DNA from: Wallemia ichthyophaga EXF-994
Taxonomy: Eukaryota; Basidiomycota; Wallemiomycetes; Wallemiales; Wallemiaceae
DNA: 64,000 nt
NCBI RefSeq assembly: GCF_000400465.1
Contig: NW_008806274.1
Coordinates: 124,001-188,000 of the forward strand
Reading direction: 5' to 3'
The translations under genes and the position numbers were made by a program. The notes under the pieces were generated by a model. That model saw nothing but the letters and a program-made list of their open reading frames with translations, was not told the origin of the DNA and did not search any database. Below, piece by piece: positions 46,373-56,494 of the stretch (positions are counted from its first letter, which is position 1; every line of letters begins with the position of its first letter).

Positions 46373-46882
46373 ATGTCGTCAAGCAATTCAGACAAAGAGG
46401 CGCACAGATCGAGCACCCATCCACGGATAGTCTGTGGCGCTGTGCCAATCGACTACGACTCCAAACAGATACTGCTCATTTCCTCAAGGAAACACCAGGG
46501 CAATTGGGTACTCCCAAAGGGCGGATATGAGCTATCTGATGTGCGCCTGGAAACGGCAGCGTCGAGAGAGGCTTATGAGGAGGGTTTGTCAAATGCACGT
46601 AGCCGTGACTATCTTTGATGTAGATTACAGCCGGCGTGATTGGTCAAGTGAGGAATTTGATTCTATCAATCGACGACAAGCGGCCGATAAAAACGCTGTC
46701 TGATAGTGATCCTTTTATACCCAGAGCGCGTTACCACTTCTTCGAGTAGGTGGCTGCGTTGAAGTGGCGCTATTCGCATGCTCACCCAAATTAGAATATC
46801 AGTTGAAGATCTAAACAACACGTGGCCGGAATCTGGGGCCTCGTTCCCGTTGCGCCACGAAGGAGCGGAGAGGGTCTTCTGA
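46373..46882 (+). CDS. Nudix hydrolase (diphosphoinositol polyphosphatase type), truncated copy 1
   Basis: join(46373..46583, 46631..46745, 46795..46882), 137 aa. Same as the full gene at 51459 up to TWPES. The duplication boundary falls on the next donor: GTGAG is replaced by GGGGC, so translation runs into junction DNA and ends after 16 foreign residues (GASFPLRHEG...). The Nudix box (GGYELSDVRLETAASREAYEEAGV) is intact, so activity is conceivable. Confidence 0.75.
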
Positions 46883-47010
46883 TCTCTATTGGCTTCACTC
46901 TCAAGCCGGCTCTCTTGAGAGTAGATGCACGTAGTTTACCAGGACCAAAGTCGAAAGATGCAGAGAGAGAGCAATAGGTAGGATGACTTCCACACAGGCG
47001 GCCAGGATGC
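46836..47010. other. 175-bp unique junction between the tandem copies
   Basis: Sequence with no match to either flank that I could see. It contains an inverted repeat, CTCTCAAG...CTTGAGAG, near 46900-46922. Could be filler DNA at the duplication breakpoint or a remnant of an older sequence. Confidence 0.5.
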
Positions 47011-48071
47011 TGATTAAGCTTCCCCGTGGTACGCAAAGTGTGGCCACACAGATCCGCTCAGGCCATTTCCCTACTGCCAAGTCTTAACGATTCCAATTAA
47101 AACTGTCCGACTCACCACTTTGCAGCAAGTGCAATGAAGTAGACAGTATACCACGCAGGATTTTCAGATGTAGGAAGTTCGATCAAGCAAGATTATCGTT
47201 GAGGAGGAGGATATATGGATTGGGTTTAAGGTTCGAGATGAAATATATGCTTTCAAATGAAGAAGCTCTCAAAGCCCCTCTACGACTTCTTCAAAAACCA
47301 GCTCAGCACCCACCCGCGCGCCTCCGGTAGCTCCACGTATTTACGCGGCACACGTGCCAAGAATTGCATTCCTCTGAGTCACTACAATCATCAGCTTTCG
47401 ATACACAAGAAGTATAGATAGGCGAAGATTATTAATCGTTGTAACGCTTTTGACTATATATTATTATTTCTACCTATCATCTCCAGATCGAGAATGTCAT
47501 GTTTAATGACTAGTGCGTCGTAGGACCTTGATAAATGCAAAGTCGGAGATTCTTGAATGTCATTCTGCAGCGATTGTTTTTGCGATGAATTTATTGCGAA
47601 TAGCGTAGTGATGTGCACTGTACTAGTCCAATTGTGACATGCTGCAAAGAGTGTGATTTGGTTGTTAGTTTTCTACATATCTAATGTCCGACTTTTCCAA
47701 TTTAAATGCAGTCTTAAACGCCTTTTCTTGCTTTTTTCCTGGAGCTGACATTGAGTCGTGTGGACCACACGCGTCTGAAAGCGCAAAACGCGTCTGATAA
47801 GCTGAGTACTTGAGTTATTTGGGTGTTTGTGATGTAAATCAGCCTGCAGAAATAAGGTGCATCGAATGGGTAAAGATTCAAGGTGAAGCTGCCATTTCTG
47901 TGATGCAAAGCCAATACACAGAAAGGGTGATAGTGAGGCAGTATGCTTTTTACTGATTTACCAATTTACTTCTGATAAATCCAGCTGAGGTGAATTTCAA
48001 GGTGTTCTCTTGCACGCGGTGGTCAGATGTCAAGGCATCTCTTGCCCTCTCACCACCATCAAGATATCAAA

Positions 48072-48400
48072 ATGAGCACACTCAAACCAGCTGCCCCGCT
48101 ATCCACAAGGAATAGCTCACCGGTGAAGAAGGGCGACGATGGTGATATCAGCAGCCCGCACGAGTTGACCGCGTTTGTGAGTTGAATGCAGCAACGCTTT
48201 CGAATCTCACGGGAATCAAGGTAGAGGATGTGCTCAACAAGCTCGATACGAAGTTCGACACTATGTCCGGAGTTGTGTTAGAGAAGATGGATGAAATGGC
48301 GGATCGCGTTGATAGCCTCGAGAATAGTATTCAGGGCCTGGTCAATTCAGCTGGAACGCTATCGCCCAGGCCTTCTTCTCCTCGGTCTCCAAGGATTTGA
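48072..48400 (+). CDS. HSBP1: heat shock factor-binding protein 1 homologue, copy 2
   Basis: join(48072..48176, 48221..48400), 94 aa, the same protein as at 42986-43314 with the same 44-bp intron. Upstream sequence also matches copy 1 except for the patch about 730 bp before the start, so both copies probably have equal promoters. Confidence 0.88.
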
Positions 48401-48405
48401 TAGGA

Positions 48406-49383
48406 TAAGTCTGAAGCAATGACGAGGATGCAGAATATACCTTACACCTCTTGACTTGGAAATACCAGCTTAAATGTAAACAAATGATCCGACTTTTTGA
48501 TATACATGATTCCAATTCAGAAATGCATTGATTGGGAATATACACACTAGGTTTAGAGCTTCTCTTGACGAACCAAGCGCTATCAACCACTCTGTAAAAC
48601 TTGTAGCGCTCATCTTGAGTCGAGTTTGAAGGAATAGGCGCAATTGCTAGATATGGCTCGACTTGTAGCATTCCAGATTTGAGACAAGGCAAATTATTCT
48701 TCAGATGACTTTCGATTGCACCGATAAAGCGATAAGTACAAAGTCCTATAGAGGTGACAATCTCAAAGTGTGTAATATTCTAAGCATGATTGCAACTCCA
48801 TATGTAAGGAAAGGGAGCGCGCAATCGTAGCTTTCTATTATGTTATCACTCAACATTTTGAGCTCTTTGATTCGACTGGCTCGCTGAACAAGTGCCAAGA
48901 TCTGGGTATGTGGCTCTTTGTAATCAGAGATTGGACCAAATCCAACTTGAAAGGTTTGGATGGGTGGTATGGCCTTGACTATATCAAAATAGCTGAAAGG
49001 AGCGTTGAGCGTAGCAGCTGGCCCATTAATCTTGAGCTCTCTTAATTGGCCTAGAAAGAGTTTGAATCTAATTGTGCCCAATTTACGTTAAAAAATTGGC
49101 TTTTTGCTTTGTCTTTGATAAGATGGTCGAGATCCCGAATAAGCTGGTCTGAACGCGTGCCGTGGTGTGCTTTATCAATATCTCAAAAGATTTGGAATTT
49201 GCGCATGCCATGGCGTATTTCTGTCCTTCTTTTGATTTGTGGATGATAAGACTGATGAATAGTAAGAGACCAGAATAGATATGGGTATGCGAGGTTATGC
49301 AGATGTTTGCATAGCTTTGAAAAGCCAACATTCACTTTGAGTAACTGGATTAGGATATCATCCGGTAAATCGAAGAGATTCAC
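48406..49383 (-). pseudogene. broken F-box gene, copy 2
   Basis: Same as 43320-44297, with the same TGA (about 49179) and the same frame changes. Shared lesions mean that the gene was already broken before the duplication, or that both copies were homogenised afterwards. Confidence 0.6.
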
Positions 49384-49494
49384 TGTGTTGGTTCAGATAT
49401 GAGGCGAAGTGGGGTAAGAATAGACTATATCATACTTTATATAATACTTTGCGGCTAACTACAATAAAAATAGGGTATATTCTCGACCAAATCG

Positions 49495-51233
49495 TTAAAA
49501 CGAAACAACAACACCGACAATCGCAGCGATGAGACACCCTATACAGAGGGGCACGCTGACGAGTGCAGCGATACGGCATCGAAGAACCCACCTGTCCGGA
49601 TAATCACGTGTGAGAGGTGGGAGTAAGCTGAGGTCCGGATCGCTTGAAACGAATTTACGCGGTTTGACACCTTGTTTGAAGAGATGGTTGGCCGAAGTTG
49701 GATTGTTAGAAGAATCCTGGTTGCCCCAGCTGGTAGCTATAGAGGATTGCGATGGGTGTGCATCCATAGCAGCGCCGCTGTCACTTCTTGCGAAACTAGC
49801 ACTGCCGCTCGAGCTATTTCTCTTGTGTGTTGGTTTTTCTGACAGCGCAGTTTTCTCCTTATCGTTGTTCTGTTTCTCGGTCTCACGGATTTTGAATGCC
49901 AAGTTGATTTCATTCCATTCACTCGCCCAGTCCCTCCGCCTATCATCTGCTTTGACTCTCTGCACAGCTGCGCCGTCACGCGAATCCAGCGTCCACCCAC
50001 CAATCAGCCACACCGCGGGCCCGAAGAGGAAGCCCAAGAAAAAGCAGTTAGACGCCGCACTCGAGTTCTCAGCATCGAATATGCGTGCCAAAAAAGACTT
50101 GCTCTCCAGTCCTATATCCGGAACATCCTTTACGCTCTTAATTGCGTCTGACGGCAGTGAAGCTAGTGCTCTGGCCACCGACTGCGATGATGATGCTTGT
50201 GTGTTTTCTATGTCGTGCAAATCCGAGTCGTAGACATGGATAGAAATGTGACTATCAGAGTCCGAGCTGTTTTCTGTGGTATCTGGGATGTTTGCTGATG
50301 CAGATGGCGATAAAATGTCTAAAATAATTGTCAGGTACGCAAGGTATCGGACAAACTTCACCCACTGCTTTTTCGCATCTTTTCCCAGAATGAGGGCAGT
50401 CTTTGGCGCGAATTGGTGGTATCTTGACGGTCTTCGAAACTGCTGTCGTCGAATGCCGACTTGGGTTCGCCTTCTTCTTTGAATTTGACATTGTTCGCGA
50501 GCCTAGATGCATCGTTACTGTTGTTACGAGAGCTTGCTGGTGTTGGCGACCTAGGGCCATCAATTCCAGCCTCTTCTTCCTCCTCCTCCTCCTCATCATC
50601 ACCTTGCTCTTCTTCAGGAACCTCTTCAATCCGTGAGTCGTTGTTCATAAGCTCTGTTGTGCGAGCATTCTTGAGAGTTTTAGGAGTGCGATGAGTGTTT
50701 CCAGGACTCATTGGGTGCAAGACCGGGGTTGAGGTTGTTCTAAACTTGGGAGGTGTCGGTGGGGGTATGTAGTACAAACGCTCGACCGAAGGAGACGTTT
50801 GGGTGAGCTTTGGCGGTACTGCGAGGGGCGGGGATGCGTATACTGGCTCTGGAGTTGGTGGTGGAGCGTTGTTCTTGCTATTCTCCTTGTCATTTTCAGC
50901 GCGTCGCTCCTCCTCATCGCCAATTACGATAAGGTCCGCGAGCTTGGTCTCATTATGAGTCTTTACATCACCCTTATCCTTCTCCAATCTTAAAGACGCG
51001 CTTATCGAGGGTGGTGTGTTAGTTAGCGAGGGCGGTGTGGATGGATGTACGCCGCTGCTGACATCAAAAAGAGAACTCGCGCTATCAGAGTCAAATAGAG
51101 ATTCTCTTGGTGATTTGAGATCTTCTGAGTATAGCTGAGGATAGCGAGTGGTGTGAGCGGTGTGAGCAGTGTGTGTGGATGAGTTATTCAGCTGTAAAGG
51201 CGGTGGACGTTTTCTCTCTGAATCAAGTGACAT
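49495..51233 (-). CDS. Ser/Pro-rich membrane protein, copy 2
   Basis: complement(join(49495..50318, 50366..51233)), 563 aa, the same protein as at 44409-46147. Head-to-head with the Nudix gene, 225 bp between starts. Family unknown. Confidence 0.75.
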
Positions 51234-51458
51234 GCTCAAACCAACGCTAAGCGTTCAACTCTACGCCCGCTATCGCATAATCCCCTTCAAAGCAGCAGAT
51301 TCATACCAACCGGGATGAATCTGCGTACGCTTGCATTCCAAACTAAATCACACAGCAGCCATGATGTACTCGTGGCTGTCTCCAAAAATTAAATTTGTAC
51401 CAAACCGGTTACTCTCCAAGCCTTCTTCTCTCAGTGCGTCCAACAAGTCCCTCCAGAA

Positions 51459-52080
51459 ATGTCGTCAAGCAATTCAGACAAAGAGGCGCACAGATCGAGC
51501 ACCCATCCACGGATAGTCTGTGGCGCTGTGCCAATCGACTACGACTCCAAACAGATACTGCTCATTTCCTCAAGGAAACACCAGGGCAATTGGGTACTCC
51601 CAAAGGGCGGATATGAGCTATCTGATGTGCGCCTGGAAACGGCAGCGTCGAGAGAGGCTTATGAGGAGGGTTTGTCAAATGCACGTAGCCGTGACTATCT
51701 TTGATGTAGATTACAGCCGGCGTGATTGGTCAAGTGAGGAATTTGATTCTATCAATCGACGACAAGCGGCCGATAAAAACGCTGTCTGATAGTGATCCTT
51801 TTATACCCAGAGCGCGTTACCACTTCTTCGAGTAGGTGGCTGCGTTGAAGTGGCGCTATTCGCATGCTCACCCAAATTAGAATATCAGTTGAAGATCTAA
51901 ACAACACGTGGCCGGAATCTGTGAGTTGTGGTGGGATACATTGGTAACTCATCTAAACAGCATCAGAAGGAGCGTGAAAGGTGTTGGTTTTCATTGAGCG
52001 ATGCGCTGCATAGAGTCAGCTGGAGGGACGAGCAGAGGGCTGCACTTCTCGCGTGTAGCTTGAACCCGCCATCAAGTTAG
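51459..52080 (+). CDS. Nudix hydrolase, diphosphoinositol polyphosphate phosphohydrolase type
   Basis: Hydrolyses diphosphoinositol polyphosphates and dinucleoside polyphosphates in this family. join(51459..51669, 51717..51831, 51881..51920, 51961..52080), 161 aa. The N-terminus contains RIVCGAVPIDYDSKQILLISS and KHQGNWVLPKGG; the Nudix box is completed by splicing, EAYEE|AGVIGQ. Then RYHFFE|ISVEDLNNTWPES and a last exon RERCWFSLSDAL follow the DIPP pattern. The final intron is only 40 bp. This is the full-length copy; copy 1 lacks the last exon. Confidence 0.87.
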
Positions 52081-52757
52081 TACAAGTTATACAGCCTCAG
52101 CAGCTAGTTTGGATTAAGTCTTTGTATCATTATCTATATCTCACCACATGTCTTGCAAGTCGTTCGATACATGCTTCTCGTGATTTTGCTAACGAGAAGG
52201 CCAAGGCCAAGGCACAAAGGAGTTCACCTATAAGAACAAATCACTACAATGAAACGATACTTTAGGCTAACAAATATTAGTTATCGGCTTAAAATTTAGA
52301 TCAGGGCGAAATACCGCAATCACTTTGACAAACGTGCGAAGATGTAGTTACGTAGACCCTCGTCGTGTGATGATAGACCAAGTGGCGCGATTATTGCTTG
52401 AAGTGTATAAGCACAGTAGTAATACCAAGTTCTTAACGCATTCGGTACTTTTTTTTTTTGGCTCTTCGGGAGGCGACTTATGGGAGTACGGCCGGCATCA
52501 TGATGTTTAGATTACTTAGCAAGATAAATTTAGACGCGGTGAACGCTAAAGCTGTAATATCTCATTCAAGTGTTTGGAAACGCTACATCAGACATCACGC
52601 ACAATCATCCTCATCATTGCCAAGATCAGTTATGTCATACGCAGATTAATTCTATGATTGAAATTCGAGCGATTATAATATTATTCTGGTATGTACGAAA
52701 GGTCAATTTTAAGTTAAATCAAAGTCTTTTGGTAAAAAGGATGCGATGCAAAATGTA
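52081..52757. other. gap between Nudix gene and tRNA-Trp
   Basis: AT-rich, with a T10 run near 52450. No gene recognised; short ORFs here lack codon or family support. Confidence 0.35.
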
Positions 52758-52840
52758 TGACCGATGAGAGATTCGAACTCCCGACCTCCAGATAGCACCT
52801 TCTATTGGAATCTGTTGCGCTACCACTGCGCCAATCAGCC
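52758..52840 (-). tRNA. tRNA-Trp(CCA) with intron
   Basis: Acceptor GGCTGAT pairs with ATCGGTC (two G-U pairs), discriminator A. D arm GCGC...GCGC, anticodon loop T-T-CCA-A, an ~11-bp intron after position 37, and T arm GGGAG-TTCGAAT-CTCTC. The outermost anticodon-stem pair is A-G. Confidence 0.9.
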
Positions 52841-53344
52841 TCTAAATTGGAGCTTCGAAACGTTAAATAAGTACCCATAATTAATAGATCTAACTATTTG
52901 CGCTGCAATTCGGCGAAATGCTACGCCTCACGAAATATTCAAACCATAATTGACTACGTATCAAAAATACCTCGGTGGTTCTGTGTAATTGAAAACCATC
53001 AACAATTTACAAATTACGATGCTAGTCAAGAAACACTTCCAGTAAATTCAGCACCCCTTTGACTCCTCATGCTTTATGAAGTATTGATGGATGCAGTTTA
53101 TAGTATATATCTCTTAAGAATATACTCAGATTTCATCATCATAATCATCGGCGAAATCACGCAGGAAAGGGAGCTATAGGCATCTGACTTTCATGATGTA
53201 ATACTCGAACAAAATCAATGTAATAATTCAGTCGGACATTCCCTAATCTCGCAAGTTGACACTCAAATATCAATAAAAGGATGTGAATGAGATAAATATG
53301 CGGTCTAGAAATACGAGATGATCATAGACAAATCACTTGACCCT
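52841..53344. other. gap between tRNA-Trp and POLK
   Basis: 504 bp, AT-rich. No open frame or RNA gene recognised. It contains the POLK 3' flank. Confidence 0.35.
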
Positions 53345-55597
53345 TCAAGCCTTCTTATAGATGTCGAAGGGATCTCGTTTGATTTTCTTGTATGAATTCT
53401 TGGTTGGAGATGTGTGGTTACTACCAATTAATGCGATCTCTTGCTGCGTCAGACAGTCATCAAGGCTTAAGGCAGTGAGCTTGAAATAATGCTCAGTCTA
53501 GGAAATACTTACTGCTTGTTAATAGTATCGTTCGACATATTCGGATCGCCAGTGATGTTAAATTTCTTGGCGCAAACGGGACATTTGAGAATATCGGGTG
53601 CATCTGGAGCATTCGATGTACCTGCACACTCTTTCTCCGTTTCTTTGCGCTTTGGCTTTGGTATAAATACATCTACATCGCTATCACTCTCGTCGAGATC
53701 ATCGAAGAAAGGTTTCTGTTGTGTCTTGAGGGTATCAGATGTATGCTTGTCTTTAGATGCATCACTTGCTGTTGTATTTCCACTCTCATCGAGATCGTTG
53801 AAGAAAGGTTTTTGTTGTGTCTTGAGGGTATCAGATGTATGCTTGTCTTTAGATGCACCGCTTGCTGCTTCAATCTCCTTTTCTTTTCCGAGAACTGGCT
53901 TTTCGATGATTTCAACATCACTATCAGTGTCATTGGGGGTATGGTTTTTACTACTTTCCTGCTGCTGTTTGGTCAAGAACTGAGTGATTTCACCCCTAGC
54001 GCTGCCGACAAACTGTAGGTTAGTAAGACGCACTCCCAGTAGCCGCAGTGTCAATGGTAGCTCTCTCTCTAAGAGCCCTCTCGCGACTGGCCATATATCC
54101 TCAGAGGTGCACACGAAGCGCTCCACCGACATGGCCCGTGTGAAGTTCTCAAACGTGTGTTTCTTATACTTGAGCGTAACAGTACGTCCTTTGAACTGGG
54201 TTCTTCTAAGATCGGCTTCGAGTTCATGGCAGAGCATGTGCAATTTCTCCAGAAGAGCAATGCTGTCTGAGAGAGGCTGGAATGTTTTCTCTGTGCCGAC
54301 ACTCTTCCTGTCTTCCCTGCAAGGTTTGTTAGCAGGCGGTTAAAGTGTGCTGCGCTGTACGCACTGCTTCGCTGGAGCGACAACGTTGCTGAATATACCG
54401 AGATAGGCGCGTAGGAGACCCTCCGACTGCAGCTCTTTGCGCAGGAGGTGTATCTCCACCAGATGTTCTGCTATATCGCCGCATGCATTAATACCGAGGG
54501 ATTGTAGCAGACGCTCGTTGATGCGACCGATGCCAGGCACCTGCTCAAGTTGCAGTGCATCTGCGTAGCTAAAATCAACAACCCACCTTGCGTATCGGGA
54601 GATCTTTCATGAAAGCGCGTACGGCATCCAGGGAGAACTGCATAGTATATTCACCATTTGGTTTGTTCTGTGGTGTGTGTTGGTGGCGTGCTTAGGTAAG
54701 TTATCACGCCTCACTTTATCTGAACAGATCTGGATTAAAGTTGTATTACGTCAGACGTATTTCTATGTGTATGTGCGCACCTTGGCTAATGTTTTGTTAG
54801 GTGCGACGCCCGTCGACACAGTGAGACCTGTCTCTGCATGCACCGCGCTGCGTAGACGCTGCGAGACCTCTTGTGGCGTGAGGGCATGTTCATTCATGTA
54901 CGCAGTCACGCTTGAGGATTGTGAGTATGACACTACTCAGCACTCTTTACCCACTTGAGATACGCTTCATCAAGCGATGCTGCTGCCATATTCTCGTCGA
55001 ATCGCGCGAAGATATCCATCACCTGCCTGGACTGCATAGTAATGTGAATGAGTGCCATAGAACACTCCACCAACCCACCTTATCGACATATCTTTCCATC
55101 CGCATGGGGACTTCAATGAAATGATCGCACAACTTCCGCGCTATGAAGCACGGCATGGCTGAGCGAATGCCATACTTTCGCGCTTCGTAAGACGCAGTCG
55201 TGAGGATGCCTTTACCGACGCCAAATGGCTTTCCATGGAGATCTGGGTTGTCGAGCACTTCCACGGCAGCGTAAAACATATCCATGTCACAATGCATTAT
55301 AAATTGGCTCAAGTCGCGCTCAGCGTCCATATTCTTTAGTGTGCTATGTACGGAGTGCAATATTGACGACTGATTTGCATTCTCCAAGCGCTGTTTGAGA
55401 ATATTTTGGATAGCGGCTACTTTCGCCGTTGTGTGCTCGTCACGCTTTACCTCATTGTTGAAGAAGCGTCCGCCTTTGCTGGCATCGTGGATAATGTGGT
55501 TGATGCGCTCTTGGTTGGAATCTAGACCAGCCTTGCCAGCGGAAGGACCGGCTAGCCTGCGTAGCAGACTGTTGCTATCTGATGATGATGACGACAT
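53345..55597 (-). CDS. POLK: translesion DNA polymerase kappa
   Basis: Y-family DNA polymerase. complement(join(53345..53465, 53513..54316, 54365..54540, 54587..54667, 54715..54729, 54781..54910, 54955..55022, 55079..55597)), 637 aa. Catalytic acids sit in HCDMDMFYAAVE (Asp104, Asp106) and SLDEAYL (Asp191, Glu192). An exon of 15 nt codes ICSDK between LAK and NKPNGEY. VPGIGRI is the helix-hairpin-helix; RKSVGTEKTF starts the little-finger domain. A 29-aa stretch (SKDKHTSDTLKTQQKPFF...) occurs twice in the tail. The last splice completes a single UBZ finger, CPVC...HLDDC. Two UBZ fingers are usual in animals. Confidence 0.93.
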
Positions 55598-55640
55598 GTA
55601 AACAAGAATGCAAAAAATACAATAAGCTGAGAAAAATCAG

Positions 55641-56366
55641 CTAGTCAATTTCAATTGGCGTCTTATCAGTGACTTTCTGCCGTTTGTTGGCGTGATTTTG
55701 GGTGTCTTGGTCTTCATCGCTGTCCAAGCTAATCGTATTGCTCGATTTAGGTGTTACTTTAGGAAGGGCGTTCTCAGAAGTCATTTTACGAGCGACCTAA
55801 AGAGAATGTAAGCAGAGTCAGAGAGGGTATAACGCATGCAGCGCGCTCACTTGATCGTGATCATTTTTATCTTGCTTGTAGTGCTTTGCGATTTGAGAGT
55901 CAAGGGGATCATCTGGCTGTCTAAGTCATGTTGATCGACAAAGCTTATCAACTCACCAGTATTACAGTCAGTGAGCAAAGAAGATATGGACAAAACGACT
56001 TTCTGTAAGGATAATGCAGGAGACCATTTAGATTTGAGGATATCCAAACAAATGTTGCCAAGTCTATTTATGTTACAGTGATAGATTTTAGTTAAAAATT
56101 TCACTTGTGGTGGGGAGAAAGGGTAGTCGGGTGGTATAGTGATGCTAATTTCAAATCTGCCAGCATCATATGGGCTACCCTCTGGGCCATCAATGATAGC
56201 CTTCCACTCAAAAGGGAAATCAGGATTTACTGGGGATAGCGAAATACCAACAAGTGGCTCATTTTTAATATCTTTCATCTAATCCACTAGTCAAATTGAT
56301 AATATTATTTCAACCAAAACACACCTCCTTATGAAGACGCTTGATCGTTACTGTTTTAGAAGACAT
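55641..56366 (-). CDS. ubiquitin-conjugating enzyme E2 with acidic tail
   Basis: complement(join(55641..55796, 55851..55912, 55957..56278, 56325..56366)), 193 aa. The UBC fold resembles the UBE2D/Ubc4 class: [13 protein letters not shown], then [11 protein letters not shown] and active-site region GNICLDIL with Cys91. The HPN motif reads HCN (81-83). After LLTDCNT the splice joins [13 protein letters not shown] 45-residue C-terminal tail ([13 protein letters not shown], then KRQK) is not part of the UBC fold; ISLDSDEDQ resembles a SUMO-interaction motif. Three introns of 44-54 bp. Confidence 0.87.
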
Positions 56367-56494
56367 TTGAAAGTGATATTGAGATGATGGATGTAAAGAA
56401 GGAAAGACGAATTAATACTAATAATTAAATATTTTCCAATTTTAAGTAATTTATATCTTATCCACCAACCATCACAACCTTCACTGCCTAATCA

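Larger units (their letters stand above)
41917..46835. repeat. tandem duplication, copy 1 (4,919 bp)
   Basis: Direct repeat of 47011-51921. The match begins at TGATTAAGCTTCCCC and ends at CGGAATCTG. The two units read the same wherever I compared them, including every open frame, except for a patch at about 42164-42259 (copy 2: 47258-47345). Contents: HSBP1, a broken F-box gene, a Ser-rich membrane protein, and a Nudix gene cut at the right boundary. Confidence 0.95.
47011..51921. repeat. tandem duplication, copy 2 (4,911 bp)
   Basis: Second unit of the direct repeat, 8 bp shorter than copy 1 because of indels in the patch at 47258-47345. Offset from copy 1 is 5,094 bp left of the patch and 5,086 bp right of it. 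Confidence 0.95.

Noticed and set aside
41917-51921. Mobile element as the cause of the large repeat
   Set aside because: No transposase, reverse transcriptase, terminal inverted repeats, LTRs or target-site duplication seen; the unit is made of ordinary genes.
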